Part shown: positions 41,267-51,253 of the stretch, in pieces
Numbering within the stretch: the first letter of the stretch is position 1
Layout of the letters: the number at the start of each line of letters is the position of its first letter
NCBI GenBank assembly: GCA_036015235.1
Contig: CP107926.1
Location: 3,290,001 to 3,354,000, forward strand
DNA length: 64,000 bases
Direction: 5' to 3'
Source: Streptomyces sp. NBC_00433
Lineage (GTDB): Bacteria; Actinomycetota; Actinomycetes; Streptomycetales; Streptomycetaceae
Translations under genes and position numbers: made by a program
Notes under the pieces: generated by a model
What the model was told of the DNA's origin: nothing
The model's database searches: none
Seen by the model: the letters and a program-made list of their open reading frames with translations, nothing else

Positions 41267-44200
41267 GTGTCGCCACAGTCCCCCAATAGCTCTAGTGTCA
41301 CGACCGACCACGAAGCGCAGGGCGAAGGCCCCGCAGCGGGTTTCGGCCCGAACGAGTGGCTTGTCGATGAGATCTACCAGCAGTACCTCCAGGATCCGAA
41401 CTCGGTAGACCGAGCCTGGTGGGACTTCTTCGCCGACTACAAGCCGGACGGCTCCGCCGCCACGGCGGCCCCCTCGGGCCAGGGCGGGGCGTCGGGTGCC
41501 GCGGCACGCGCGACCTCCGCACCGGTGACTTCCGGCCAGCCGGTGCCGTCGGCTGCCGCGCCCGCGGCCCCCGCGGCCACTATCCCGGCGCCGCCGGCCC
41601 CGGCGGCCCCGGCTCCCGCGCCGGCCGCACCCGCACCCGCAGCGCCCGCGCCCGCACCTGCGGCCCCCGCGCCCCAGCCCGCCGCACCCGCGGCGCCGGC
41701 TCCGGCGCCCGCCGCCGCGGCACCTGCCCCGGCCGCAGCTCCCGCCGCGGCCCCTGCCGCGGCGGCCGGGCCCGAGTTCGTGACCCTGCGCGGCCCGGCC
41801 GCCGCCGTGGCCAAGAACATGAGCGCCTCACTCGAACTGCCGACCGCCACCTCGGTGCGGGCCATTCCGGTGAAGCTGCTGTTCGACAACCGCATCGTCA
41901 TCAACAACCACCTCAAGCGCGCCCGGGGCGGGAAGGTCTCCTTCACCCACCTCATCGGCTACGCCATGGTGCAGGCGCTCAAGGCGATGCCGTCGATGAA
42001 CCACTCCTTCGCGGTGAAGGACGGCAAGCCGACGCTGGTCAAGCCCGACCACGTCAACCTGGGCCTGGCCATCGACCTGGTGAAGGCCAACGGCGACCGC
42101 CAGCTGGTCGTCGCGGCCATCAAGAAGGCCGAGACGCTGAACTTCTTCGAGTTCTGGCAGGCCTACGAGGACATCGTCCGCCGGGCCAGGTCCGGCAAGC
42201 TCACGATGGACGACTTCCAGGGCGTCACCGCCTCGCTGACCAACCCCGGCGGGCTCGGCACCGTCCACTCGGTGCCGCGGCTGATGCCCGGCCAGAGCAT
42301 GATCCTCGGCGTCGGCTCGATGGACTACCCGGCGGAATTCCAGGGCACCTCGCAGGACACCCTGAACAAGCTCGGCATCTCCAAGATCATGACGCTGACC
42401 AGCACCTACGACCACCGGGTGATCCAGGGCGCCGCCTCCGGCGAGTTCCTGCGGATCATGAACCAGCTGCTGCTCGGCGAGAACGACTTCTTCGACGACA
42501 TCTTCGCCGCGCTGCGCATCCCGTACGAGCCGGTCCGGTGGCGCACCGACATCGACACCGCGCACGACGACGACGTCACCAAGGCCGCCCGGGTCTTCGA
42601 GCTGATCCACTCCTACCGGGTCCGCGGCCACGTCATGGCCGACACCGACCCGCTGGAGTACCGCCAGCGCAAGCACCCCGACCTGGACGTGCTGGAGCAC
42701 GGGCTCACCCTGTGGGACCTGGAGCGGGAGTTCGCGGTCGGCGGTTTCGCCGGCAAGTCGCTGATGAAGCTGCGCGACATCCTCGGTGTGCTGCGCGACT
42801 CGTACTGCCGGACCGTCGGCGTCGAGTTCATGCACATCCAGGACCCCAAGCAGCGCAAGTGGATCCAGGACCGCATCGAGCGCCCGCACGCCAAGCCCGA
42901 GCGCGAGGAGCAGCTGCGCATCCTGCGCCGGCTCAACGCGGCCGAGGCCTTCGAGACCTTCCTGCAGACGAAGTACGTCGGCCAGAAGCGCTTCTCGCTG
43001 GAGGGCGGCGAGTCCGTCATCCCGCTGCTGGACGCGGTCATCGACGCGGCGGCCGAGTCCCGGCTCGACGAGGCCGTGATCGGCATGGCCCACCGCGGCC
43101 GGCTCAATGTGCTGGCGAACATCGTCGGCAAGTCCTACGCCCAGATCTTCCGCGAGTTCGAGGGCAACCTCGACCCGAAGTCGATGCACGGCTCCGGCGA
43201 CGTCAAGTACCACCTGGGCGCGCAGGGCACCTTCACCGGCCTGGACGGTGAGCAGATCACCGTCTCGCTGGCGGCGAACCCCTCGCACCTCGAAGCGGTC
43301 GACCCGGTGCTCGAAGGCATCGCGCGCGCCAAGCAGGACATCATCAACAAGGCCGGCACGGACTTCACCGTCCTGCCGATCGCGCTGCACGGCGACGCGG
43401 CCTTCGCAGGCCAGGGCGTCGTCGCCGAGACGCTGAACATGTCGCAGCTGCGCGGCTACCGCACCGGCGGCACCGTGCACGTGGTGATCAACAACCAGGT
43501 CGGCTTCACGGCCGCCCCGGAGTCCGCGCGCTCGTCGATGTACGCCACCGACGTGGCCCGCATGATCGAGGCGCCGATCTTCCACGTCAACGGCGACGAC
43601 CCGGAGGCCGTGGTCCGGGTGGCCAGGCTGGCCTTCGAATACCGGCAGGCGTTCAACAAGGACGTCGTGATCGACCTGATCTGCTACCGCCGCCGCGGGC
43701 ACAACGAGTCGGACAACCCGGCCTTCACCCAGCCGCTGATGTACGACCTGATCGACAAGAAGCGCTCGGTGCGCAAGCTCTACACCGAGTCGCTGATCGG
43801 CCGGGGCGACATCACCCTGGAGGAGGCCGAGCAGGCCCTTCAGGACTACCAGGGCCAGCTGGAGAAGGTCTTCACCGAGGTCCGCGAGGCCACCGCGGCG
43901 CCCGTCGAGCACGAGGCGTCCGGCTCCCAGTCGGAATTCCCGGTCGCCGTGCCGACCGCGGTGTCCGCCGAGGTCGTCAAGCGGATCGCCGCCTCCCAGG
44001 TCGACATCCCCGAGCACGTCACCGTCCACCCGCGGCTGCTGCCGCAGCTCCAGCGCCGTGCGGCGATGGTCGAGGACGGCACGATCGACTGGGGCATGGG
44101 CGAGACGCTGGCCATCGGTTCGCTGCTGCTCGAAGGCACCACCGTCCGGCTGGCCGGCCAGGACTCCCGCCGCGGCACCTTCGGCCAGCGGCACGCGGTG

Positions 44201-45133
44201 CTCATCGACCGGGAGACCGGCGAGGACTACACCCCGCTGCTCTACCTGTCCGAGGACCAGGCCCGCTACAACGTCTACGACTCGCTGCTCAGCGAGTACG
44301 CGGCGATGGGCTTCGAGTACGGCTACTCGCTGGCCCGCCCGGACGCGCTGGTGATGTGGGAGGCGCAGTTCGGCGACTTCGTCAACGGGGCGGCCACCAT
44401 CGTCGACGAGTTCATCTCCTCGGCCGAGCAGAAGTGGGGCCAGACCTCCGGCGTCACGCTGCTGCTGCCGCACGGCTACGAGGGCCAGGGCCCGGACCAC
44501 TCCTCGGCCCGGATCGAGCGCTTCCTCCAGCTGTGCGCGCAGAACAACATGACGGTGGCGGTCCCGACCACCCCGGCGAACTACTTCCACCTGCTGCGCT
44601 GGCAGGTCCACAACCCGCACCACAAGCCGCTGATCGTCTTCACCCCGAAGTCGATGCTCCGGCTCAAGGCGGCGGCCTCCAAGGCCGAGGACTTCACCTC
44701 GGGCGCCTTCCAGCCGGTCATCGCCGACCACTCGGTCGAGGCCGACGCGGTCCGCAAGGTCGTCTTCTGCTCCGGCAAGGTCTACTACGACCTGGTCGCC
44801 GAGCGGGAGCGCCGCGGCGCCGGCGACGTGGCCTTCATCCGCGTCGAGCGGCTCTACCCGCTGCCCGGTGTGGAGATCCAGGCGGCCATCGCGCCCTACA
44901 CCAAGGCGCAGAAGTTCGTCTGGGCGCAGGACGAGCCGGCCAACCAGGGCGCCTGGCCCTTCATCGCCCTCAATCTGATCGACCACCTCGACCTGCTCCT
45001 GGGCGCGGCCCCCGACAACGCGGACCGCCTCCGCCGCGTCTCCCGCCCGGCCTCCTCCTCGCCCGCCGTCGGCTCCGCCAAGCGGCACCAGGCGCAGCAG
45101 GAAGAGCTGATCAACGAGGTCTTCGACATCTGA
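41267..45133 (+). CDS. kgd: multifunctional 2-oxoglutarate decarboxylase/dehydrogenase (E2-E1 fusion)
   Basis: A 1288-residue actinobacterial KGD/SucA-type enzyme of the TCA cycle. The N-terminus ([19 protein letters not shown]) is followed by a long Ala/Pro linker (about residues 70-165). An E2 succinyltransferase-like domain comes next, with the YDHRVIQG catalytic motif near residue 385. A ThDP-dependent E1 domain follows, with [11 protein letters not shown] and the [13 protein letters not shown] cofactor loop. No lipoyl domain is present; in this enzyme type lipoyl groups are supplied by another E2. GTG at 41267 gives the [10 protein letters not shown]-terminus usual in Streptomyces. A hairpin terminator follows. 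Confidence 0.95.
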   Translation: MSPQSPNSSSVTTDHEAQGEGPAAGFGPNEWLVDEIYQQYLQDPNSVDRAWWDFFADYKPDGSAATAAPSGQGGASGAAARATSAPVTSGQPVPSAAAPAAPAATIPAPPAPAAPAPAPAAPAPAAPAPAPAAPAPQPAAPAAPAPAPAAAAPAPAAAPAAAPAAAAGPEFVTLRGPAAAVAKNMSASLELPTATSVRAIPVKLLFDNRIVINNHLKRARGGKVSFTHLIGYAMVQALKAMPSMNHSFAVKDGKPTLVKPDHVNLGLAIDLVKANGDRQLVVAAIKKAETLNFFEFWQAYEDIVRRARSGKLTMDDFQGVTASLTNPGGLGTVHSVPRLMPGQSMILGVGSMDYPAEFQGTSQDTLNKLGISKIMTLTSTYDHRVIQGAASGEFLRIMNQLLLGENDFFDDIFAALRIPYEPVRWRTDIDTAHDDDVTKAARVFELIHSYRVRGHVMADTDPLEYRQRKHPDLDVLEHGLTLWDLEREFAVGGFAGKSLMKLRDILGVLRDSYCRTVGVEFMHIQDPKQRKWIQDRIERPHAKPEREEQLRILRRLNAAEAFETFLQTKYVGQKRFSLEGGESVIPLLDAVIDAAAESRLDEAVIGMAHRGRLNVLANIVGKSYAQIFREFEGNLDPKSMHGSGDVKYHLGAQGTFTGLDGEQITVSLAANPSHLEAVDPVLEGIARAKQDIINKAGTDFTVLPIALHGDAAFAGQGVVAETLNMSQLRGYRTGGTVHVVINNQVGFTAAPESARSSMYATDVARMIEAPIFHVNGDDPEAVVRVARLAFEYRQAFNKDVVIDLICYRRRGHNESDNPAFTQPLMYDLIDKKRSVRKLYTESLIGRGDITLEEAEQALQDYQGQLEKVFTEVREATAAPVEHEASGSQSEFPVAVPTAVSAEVVKRIAASQVDIPEHVTVHPRLLPQLQRRAAMVEDGTIDWGMGETLAIGSLLLEGTTVRLAGQDSRRGTFGQRHAVLIDRETGEDYTPLLYLSEDQARYNVYDSLLSEYAAMGFEYGYSLARPDALVMWEAQFGDFVNGAATIVDEFISSAEQKWGQTSGVTLLLPHGYEGQGPDHSSARIERFLQLCAQNNMTVAVPTTPANYFHLLRWQVHNPHHKPLIVFTPKSMLRLKAAASKAEDFTSGAFQPVIADHSVEADAVRKVVFCSGKVYYDLVAERERRGAGDVAFIRVERLYPLPGVEIQAAIAPYTKAQKFVWAQDEPANQGAWPFIALNLIDHLDLLLGAAPDNADRLRRVSRPASSSPAVGSAKRHQAQQEELINEVFDI

Positions 45134-45152
45134 CGGCTTCGCACCGCGCACG

Positions 45153-45195
45153 ACGGCGGGTGGCCCGCACCTCTCAGGTACGGGCCACCCGCCGT
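45153..45195. terminator. bidirectional hairpin between kgd and the TIR-NB-ARC gene
   Basis: ACGGCGGGTGGCCCG pairs perfectly with CGGGCCACCCGCCGT (15 bp) around a 13-base loop, followed by TTT. It lies 20 bp past the kgd stop and 19 bp from the end of the convergent gene. Confidence 0.85.
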
Positions 45196-45213
45196 TTCGC
45201 GTGACGGGGCCGG

Positions 45214-48200
45214 TCAGGGGGCGATCGGCTCGAAGTCCCAGTGCGGGCGGGTCCGGGAGCGGGCCGCGACGGTGTGCGGGTGCTGGGGGCCGAGGGTGGC
45301 GGCCAGCGTGGCGAGGGCCTCCTCCTCGACCTTGTCGGCCTCCGGGCGCTTGCGGAGGTTGCGCAGGTCGGTGGCCAGGGCGATACGGCAGGACAGGGTC
45401 AGCGGGTGCTCCTTGCCCAGGGTGGCGGTGGCGCGCTCGGCGGTGGCGCGGCTCAGGTCGGCGGCGCTCTCCGGGTCGCCGGCGAAATTGCGGGCGCCCG
45501 AGGCGTTCAGCGCGCATCCCAGGGTCCAGGGATGGTCGTCGCCGACCGCGCGGGTCATGGCGACCAGGGAGCTCTCGATCTCGATCTGCGACTGCTGGCG
45601 CTCACCGGCGGCCCGCAGGATCAGGCCGTGGTTGCCGAGCACACCGGCGGTGTACGGGTGGTCGTCGCCGAACTGCCTGCGGTATTCGTGCAGCGCGAAC
45701 TCGCCCAGGTCGCGGGCCCGGTCGAGGTCGCCGTGCTGGCGCTCGAAGCTGGCGAAGGTCACCGCGACCCGCACGGTCAGCGGGTCGAGGTCGCCGAGCA
45801 CCCGCTGGCAGCGCTCCAACAGCCTGGCCTGGAGGTTCGCCGCCTGCGAGCGGTCGCCGCCGCGGTAGTAGCACAGCGCGAGATTGTGCTCGGCGCGCAG
45901 CGTCTGCGGGTTGTCGGCGCCCAGGACGGTCCTGTGGACCTCGCAGTTGCGCTCCTGGACGGAGATGGCCTGCTCGTAGCGGCCCAGCAGCCGCAGGTCG
46001 TGGCCGAAGGAGTTCTCCGACGACAGCGTCCAGTTGTGGCGGTCGCGCAGCAGTTCGCGGCGGGCCTCCATGGTGACCTGGTCCAGCTCCATCGCCTCCT
46101 GGTAGCGGCCGAGCAGCCGGTAGGTGACGGCGATGTTGTGCTGGGCGCTGAGGGTGCGGGAGTCCTGGGCCCCGACCAGTTCCGCGTAGCCGTCGCGGAC
46201 GAACTGCGAGAGGTCGAGGGCCTCCTCGTAGCGGCCGAGGTTGCGCAGGTCGGCGGCCAGGCCGCCGCCGGCCCGCATGACCAGCAGGTCGCGGTCGCCG
46301 CGGTCGGCGCGCAACTGGTCGTAGGCGGTGCGGTCGAGGGACTCGGTGGCCAGGTAGTCGCCGGTGGCGCGCATCAGGTTGGCGCGGTGGTGGATCAGGT
46401 CCCACAGCCGGGGATGCCCGGCGTCCAGCAGCCGCGGCCAGTGCTCGGCCGCGCCGACGGCGATCTCCAGGCCCGCCCCGTATTCCCCGGACAGGTAGAG
46501 GTAGCGCAGGCAGTTGAGCACCATGACCTGGATCTCGGGGTTGGTGCTCTCCAGCGCCCCGGACGACGCCAGGTGCGGCACGATCTCGGCGTAGCGCGGC
46601 CACAGCCGGGTGTCGCTGGGGCGTCCGGGGTCGGCGGCGGCGAGGATCTTGCGCACCACCCGGGAGTAGGTGTTCAACTCCTCCTCCGGCATGTCGGCGC
46701 GGACCGCCTGGTAGACCAGCCGGTGCATCTGGACGACCTCGGTGGAGCCGACCGACTCCTCCGCGGTGGTCTCCTGCGGGTCGGACTGGATGACCGACCA
46801 CTGGGCGAGCTTGCTGATCGCCGAATTCCACAGCAGCGGGTCCTCCATGAGCCCGATGAGCTGCTCGGGCACATCGCGGATCTGGAGGTCGCGCAGCAGC
46901 CGGACCGGGATCGGCCCCGGTGCGAAGAAGACGCACAGCCGCAGCAGGTCGACGGCTTCCGGCTTGTCCTCGCGGAGCCGGTTGAGCAGTATCGAGAAGG
47001 CGGTGTAGTACGTCATCTGGAAGTCGGCTGCGACCTTGAGGCCGGGTTCGATGTCGGCCCCGTGCCGCAGCAGTTCGATGTATTCGTCCACCGGGGTGTT
47101 GGAGTCGTTGAGCGCCCCGGCGTTCTGGTCCAGGGCCAGGGCCAGGTCGCCGAGCGCCTCGGCCAGCTTGTCGGCGTCGGCCTCGTCCAGGCGGGGCGCG
47201 CGGCGGCGGACGAAGGCGACCGACTCGACGCGGTCGTAGACCGGGACCTCGATCAGGACGCTGTTGTGCTCGCTCCACTCGCGGTTCTGCGAGGTGATCA
47301 GGACGTGCCCGGGGCCGTTCGGGACGAGGTCGTGGATGTCGTCGGGCTGGTCGGCGCCGTCGAGGATCACCAGCCAGCGCCCGTACGGCTCGCCCCGGCG
47401 CAGGGCGTCGCGCACCGCGCGCAGCCGCTCGCCGTACTCGCGCCCGGTGACCAGGCCGAGCGCCGGTGCGAGCCCGGCGAGCTTCTCGCGCAGGGTGCCG
47501 CGCTCGGCGGCGCGGACCCACCACACCACGTCGTATTCGGGCAGGAAGCGGTAGACGTACTCGGTCGCGATATGCGTCTTGCCGACCCCTGACAGGCCGA
47601 ACAGGGTGACGACGCCCGCGCCCGGCTCGGCCTGCTGGAACTGCTGGTGCATCTCGCCGAGCAGTTCCTCGCGGCCGGTGAAGCGGGTGTTGCGGCGCGG
47701 CATGCCGCCCCACACGTCGGGCTGCTCCAGGGGGAAGCGGGGTCCGCCGCCACCTCCGAGGGTGTCGCCCGTGGAGCCGCGCGAGGGGTTGATGCCGAGC
47801 CGGTTGAGCAGCCGGCGCTCGGCCTCGGCGGCGCCCAGGCCCCACAGGTCGGCGGCGGCGAGGGAGGCGACGGCGCTGGGCAGGGCGGCGGGCGTCACCG
47901 AGACGGCGGCGAAGCGCTCGCTGTTGGGCGGCACGATCCGGCGCAGCGCGGCATTCCACTCCTCGTGGGTGCGCGGGCCGAGCCGGAAATACCACTCGGA
48001 GAGCACGATCAGCACGCGGCCCTCGGACAGCAGCAGGTCTTCGAGGTCGCTGTCGATGTGGCTGTCAGGGGTGATGTCCAGCCGCTGGAGCACCACCTGG
48101 ACGCCGTATTTCTCCAGCCTGCTGGCGATCCAGGTGGCCCAGGCCCTGTTGTAGCCAGCGAAGCTGATGGTCACCGGGCCGCGTGCGATTGCCGCCGCCG

Positions 48201-48219
48201 TGCTGCGCCCTCCGGCCAT
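45214..48219 (-). CDS. TIR-NB-ARC-TPR protein (FxSxx-COOH system TPR protein, FxsT-like)
   Basis: A 1001-residue STAND-type protein. Residues 14-145 form a TIR-like domain (TISFAGYNRAWATWI, VLIVLSEWYF, THEEWNAAL, with E86 or E87 as candidate catalytic Glu). The NB-ARC NTPase has P-loop GLSGVGKT (208-215) and Walker B WLVILDGAD. Residues about 580-980 contain ten or more TPR units such as LRNLGRYEEALDLSQ and LLGRYEQAISVQE. TIR domains in such proteins often cleave NAD or act as adaptors, with oligomerisation controlled by nucleotide and TPR sensing. It is the last gene of the fxs operon, 138 bp after the HExxH gene. Confidence 0.9.
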   Translation of the reverse strand: MAGGRSTAAAIARGPVTISFAGYNRAWATWIASRLEKYGVQVVLQRLDITPDSHIDSDLEDLLLSEGRVLIVLSEWYFRLGPRTHEEWNAALRRIVPPNSERFAAVSVTPAALPSAVASLAAADLWGLGAAEAERRLLNRLGINPSRGSTGDTLGGGGGPRFPLEQPDVWGGMPRRNTRFTGREELLGEMHQQFQQAEPGAGVVTLFGLSGVGKTHIATEYVYRFLPEYDVVWWVRAAERGTLREKLAGLAPALGLVTGREYGERLRAVRDALRRGEPYGRWLVILDGADQPDDIHDLVPNGPGHVLITSQNREWSEHNSVLIEVPVYDRVESVAFVRRRAPRLDEADADKLAEALGDLALALDQNAGALNDSNTPVDEYIELLRHGADIEPGLKVAADFQMTYYTAFSILLNRLREDKPEAVDLLRLCVFFAPGPIPVRLLRDLQIRDVPEQLIGLMEDPLLWNSAISKLAQWSVIQSDPQETTAEESVGSTEVVQMHRLVYQAVRADMPEEELNTYSRVVRKILAAADPGRPSDTRLWPRYAEIVPHLASSGALESTNPEIQVMVLNCLRYLYLSGEYGAGLEIAVGAAEHWPRLLDAGHPRLWDLIHHRANLMRATGDYLATESLDRTAYDQLRADRGDRDLLVMRAGGGLAADLRNLGRYEEALDLSQFVRDGYAELVGAQDSRTLSAQHNIAVTYRLLGRYQEAMELDQVTMEARRELLRDRHNWTLSSENSFGHDLRLLGRYEQAISVQERNCEVHRTVLGADNPQTLRAEHNLALCYYRGGDRSQAANLQARLLERCQRVLGDLDPLTVRVAVTFASFERQHGDLDRARDLGEFALHEYRRQFGDDHPYTAGVLGNHGLILRAAGERQQSQIEIESSLVAMTRAVGDDHPWTLGCALNASGARNFAGDPESAADLSRATAERATATLGKEHPLTLSCRIALATDLRNLRKRPEADKVEEEALATLAATLGPQHPHTVAARSRTRPHWDFEPIAP

Positions 48220-48357
48220 TCGACCGTCTCCCTCGTCTCCGTGCGGTGTCCTGACGGACCAACAGGTCGCCTGTGCCAGAAACTCTACTGATTGATCCCC
48301 CCGTGACGTGGCCTCACGCGCGCTTCCGGCGACTTCCGATCAGGCTGGTCCGCGGTG

Positions 48358-49716
48358 TCACCCCTGCCCGCGGCGCCACATGACGCGGGCGGTCTCGACG
48401 TAGGCGGTGGCCCGTGCGAGGTGCCCGTCGGGTGGCGCGTGGGCCTTGAGCCCGGCCTGGTGCGCCGCCATCGCGGTGACCAGGGTGCGGCCCTGCGGGG
48501 TGAGGCAGTTGGAGCCGAGCAGCTGCGGAAGCGCCACGTCGACCTGCTGGCGGCACCGGCAGTGGTCGGCCCAGGCGGCGTCCCTGACGGCGGGCGCGGC
48601 GCCGCTGAGCGCGACCCGCAGGTGGAAGTCGGCCAGCGCGATATGCGCGTAGGCCCCCTGGAAGAGGCCGTCCAGGGGCCGGGGGTCGGGGCGCCAGGGC
48701 GCCCAGTAGCGGGGGCTGCCGTCCGCGGTGTGCAGGACGGTCAGCGCGGACAGCGCGTACAGCTTGGCGTGCTGGAGCTCGTGCACCAGGGTCGCGGCCA
48801 GTTCGAGGCCGCTGCGCGGGGTGCTGCTCAGCAGGGCGCCGAAGGCGTCGCCGCGGGTGGCGCTGTATTGCGCCGTGGTCGAGCCGGCGAGCGGCACGAA
48901 GCAGCCGAGCAGCGCGCCGGCCTCCTGGGTGCGCCCGGCGCCGCCGAGCCGCGTCCACGGCTGGGCGTCCTGCCAGGCGCTGCGCCAGCGGGCGTGCTGG
49001 CCGGGCTCCAGGGCGCCGGACACGGGCAGCCCGTAGGGGCCGGCCCGGCGCCCTTCGCGGTAGGGGTCGACGTCGTCGAGCAGCACCGGCGGCCCGCCGT
49101 CGGCGCGCAGCGCCCTGATGGGCCGCCACCCGGCCGCCGCCGAGCGCCATGTCCCGTCGGGCCCGCGCCGGACCTCGACCTTGCGCGCCGGGGTGCCGCC
49201 GCCCGTCTGCACGTGCAGCCACAGGGTCCTGCCCTCGCCGACCACCTTTGCCGCGGCGACGCCGGGGCCGACCGTGCAGGCGCCGACGGTGGGCAGGGTC
49301 AGCAGGCCGCCCCGCACGGTGACGTCGGCGCTGAAGCGCAGGCCCGCGCAGGCCGCCGCGGCCGCCGCGAGGGCGCCGAGGTGGGCGAGCGTCACCGCGG
49401 GCGGCAGCGGCGGGTCGGGCACGGTGAGGGCGCGCAGCGCGAGGTCCGCCCACGCCCCGGTCATCGGGTAGTGGACGACGCGGTGGGCGGCGGCCGGGTC
49501 GGCGCTCTCCGCCGCGGCCAGCAGCCGCCAGTCGGCGAGCGCGCGGGCGGCGGCGGCCGGGGGCAGCACGGAGGGCGGCGCCTCGGCGACGGCGTCGAGC
49601 AGCGCGCGCAGGACCAGCAGCCGGCGGCGGCGCTGCTGGGTGACCAGCAGGTCGAGCGCGCGGGCGTCGCCGCCGGTGCCGCCGAGGGCGCGCAGCATGT
49701 CGTCGGATACGGTCAC
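48358..49716 (-). CDS. HExxH domain peptide-modification protein (FxsB-associated)
   Basis: A 452-residue protein of the HEXXH-domain family that accompanies or is fused to FxsB radical SAM enzymes. The metal motif is intact: H312-E313-L-Q-H316 in LVHELQHAKLYAL. The family includes inactive forms and, as now named, 2-oxoglutarate-dependent peptide beta-hydroxylases, so hydroxylation of the FxsA core is a reasonable prediction. The GTG start at 49716 overlaps the FxsB stop (GTGA). The maturase and this domain are therefore split genes under coupled translation. The N-terminal 120 residues are helical and Ala-rich. Confidence 0.82.
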   Translation of the reverse strand: MTVSDDMLRALGGTGGDARALDLLVTQQRRRRLLVLRALLDAVAEAPPSVLPPAAAARALADWRLLAAAESADPAAAHRVVHYPMTGAWADLALRALTVPDPPLPPAVTLAHLGALAAAAAACAGLRFSADVTVRGGLLTLPTVGACTVGPGVAAAKVVGEGRTLWLHVQTGGGTPARKVEVRRGPDGTWRSAAAGWRPIRALRADGGPPVLLDDVDPYREGRRAGPYGLPVSGALEPGQHARWRSAWQDAQPWTRLGGAGRTQEAGALLGCFVPLAGSTTAQYSATRGDAFGALLSSTPRSGLELAATLVHELQHAKLYALSALTVLHTADGSPRYWAPWRPDPRPLDGLFQGAYAHIALADFHLRVALSGAAPAVRDAAWADHCRCRQQVDVALPQLLGSNCLTPQGRTLVTAMAAHQAGLKAHAPPDGHLARATAYVETARVMWRRGQG

Positions 49717-50906
49717 GGGACGCTCTCCCGTGGTGCGGGTCCGGCACCTGCCGCCGCGGCGAGTCGGGAGCCGATGTGGCGGATCAGATGGGCCAGGTCG
49801 GCGCAGTAGACGGACCGGTTGCGGAAGCCGACGCCCGCCAGGTAGCGGTGGGCGTAGTGGCCGCCGCCGCAGACCGTGACCAGCGCGCAGGCCGCGCATT
49901 CGGCGCCGAGCCCGGCCAGGCCCGCCTGGCGGGCGGCGACGCCGGGGTGCGCGAGGACCTCGTCGAAGCTGTGGCGGAAGACGTCCATGCCGGTGGCGGC
50001 GGCGCCTTCGTAGGCGGATTTCAGCGAGTCGACCTGCTCGATGCTGCCGTCGGTCTCGACGACGGCGGCGGTGAAAGGCTGGAGCCCGAGGCGTTCGGTG
50101 GCCGCGGGCACCCCGAGCAGCAGCGCGACGCACTCCTCGAAGAGCCGGACCCTGGTCTCGCGGCGGTCGGCCTGCCACCAGCGGTCGAAGACAGCGGTCA
50201 GCCAGCGGCCGTAGGGTGCCGGGTCGGCGGGCCTGGCGGGCAGTCCGGGCGGCGGCACCGTCCAGTTGCCGTGCGGCAGCAGCAGGTCGATCGCGGGCGG
50301 CGCGAAGGCCAGCAGCGACTCGTAGACCTCGACGGGGTCGTGCCGCAGGTCCACCACGCACAGGACCCCGGCGTAGGCCTCGGGCGCGGTGGCGGCGAGC
50401 AGCCGCAGCCCGGCCGCGGCGGCGGGCCACCCGGGGCGGCCCGCGTGGTCCACCCGGGCCGTGTTGTGCCCGGGGCGGCCGCCGTCGAGGCTGACGCCGA
50501 TCCGTATACGCGCGTCGCGCAGCCGGGCGACGCGGTCCCGGGTGAGCAGCGTGGCATTGGTCTGCACGGAGGCGTGCACGGTGCACGGGACGGTCCGCCG
50601 GAGCCGCTCGACGTCGGCGGCCAGCCGGTCGGCGCCGGCCAGCAGGGGTTCGCCGCCGTGCAGGACGACGGCGACCTCGCGCAGCCGGTGCGCGGCGGCG
50701 TGCTCGGCGATGCGGTGCGCGGTGCGCTCGGCGACGCGGGCCGCGACCGTACGGGGGCGGTGGCGCCAGCCGTCGTCCTGGCCGGCGTAGAGGTAGCAAT
50801 ATGTGCACGCGAGGTTGCACCGGCTGTGCGTTTTGAGTATGAACTGCCTTATGGGCTCTGCGCTCCGCGCGGTGTGCTGCTCCTGCGGCTGCCACTGCTG
50901 GGCCAC
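49713..50906 (-). CDS. fxsB: FxsB-type radical SAM/SPASM cyclophane maturase
   Basis: A 397-residue radical SAM enzyme. The [4Fe-4S] motif is C30-N-L-A-C34-T-Y-C37, followed by the GGE motif in VLHGGEPLL. The partial barrel continues through VQTNATLL and VSLDGGRPGHN. A C-terminal SPASM-type Cys cluster is seen in CAACALVTVCGGGHYAHRY and a later Cys in RSVYCADLA. FxsB-family enzymes join an aromatic ring to the beta carbon of the residue two positions later, forming a three-residue cyclophane. The GTG start at 50906 lies 162 bp after fxsA. An in-frame ATG further upstream at 50969 cannot be excluded. Confidence 0.9.
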   Translation of the reverse strand: MAQQWQPQEQHTARSAEPIRQFILKTHSRCNLACTYCYLYAGQDDGWRHRPRTVAARVAERTAHRIAEHAAAHRLREVAVVLHGGEPLLAGADRLAADVERLRRTVPCTVHASVQTNATLLTRDRVARLRDARIRIGVSLDGGRPGHNTARVDHAGRPGWPAAAAGLRLLAATAPEAYAGVLCVVDLRHDPVEVYESLLAFAPPAIDLLLPHGNWTVPPPGLPARPADPAPYGRWLTAVFDRWWQADRRETRVRLFEECVALLLGVPAATERLGLQPFTAAVVETDGSIEQVDSLKSAYEGAAATGMDVFRHSFDEVLAHPGVAARQAGLAGLGAECAACALVTVCGGGHYAHRYLAGVGFRNRSVYCADLAHLIRHIGSRLAAAAGAGPAPRESVP

Positions 50907-51068
50907 ATCGCCTCCCCGTGTCCGGGGCCGCCCCGTCGTCCCTCGCGTTTTTCCCGCCGCACAGCCCACTGCAAACGCACGGCGTTCGTTTTGGCCGTAA
51001 TCGTGCCCTCCGCGCCCCGGCCGCCCGGCGGGCGGGACGGGACGCTCCCCGGCGGTGGACGGCCGCCG

Positions 51069-51239
51069 CTACATCGAGTTGTCGAAGCCCCAGAGCGTCT
51101 CGCCGCCGGGGGTGGCGACCCGCTCCCGCAGGTCGGTCAACAGGGCGGCGAGCACCGGGTGTTCGACTGTTCGCAGGCTCTCCAGGTCGAGGGTCAGTAC
51201 ATCCGGCGCGGTCGCGCCGGCGGGCGGCTCTGCTTCCAT
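51069..51239 (-). CDS. fxsA: FxsA-type RiPP precursor peptide (variant C-terminus FDNSM)
   Basis: A 56-residue precursor of the FxSxx-COOH group. Residues 1-45 form the leader, with LDLESLRTVEHPVLAALLTDLRERV as the recognisable helical segment (seen in parts). The C-terminus is ETLWGFDNSM. The family core is F-x-S-x-x at the very end; here the last five residues are F-D-N-S-M, so Asn replaces Ser at position -3. Predicted cross-linking is Phe ring to Asn beta carbon; a W-G-F triplet just before it is a second possible site. ATG at 51239 has GGAGG six bases upstream. It lies 14 bp after the vWA gene and precedes fxsB. Confidence 0.88.
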   Translation of the reverse strand: MEAEPPAGATAPDVLTLDLESLRTVEHPVLAALLTDLRERVATPGGETLWGFDNSM

Positions 51240-51253
51240 CACGGACCTCCGTG

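Noticed and set aside
41828..45517. Open frame of about 1229 codons antisense to kgd
   Set aside because: A mirror of a well-conserved gene in GC-rich DNA. The translation is Val/Asp/Gly/Arg-rich with no domain, and the plus strand has clear E2 and E1 motifs.
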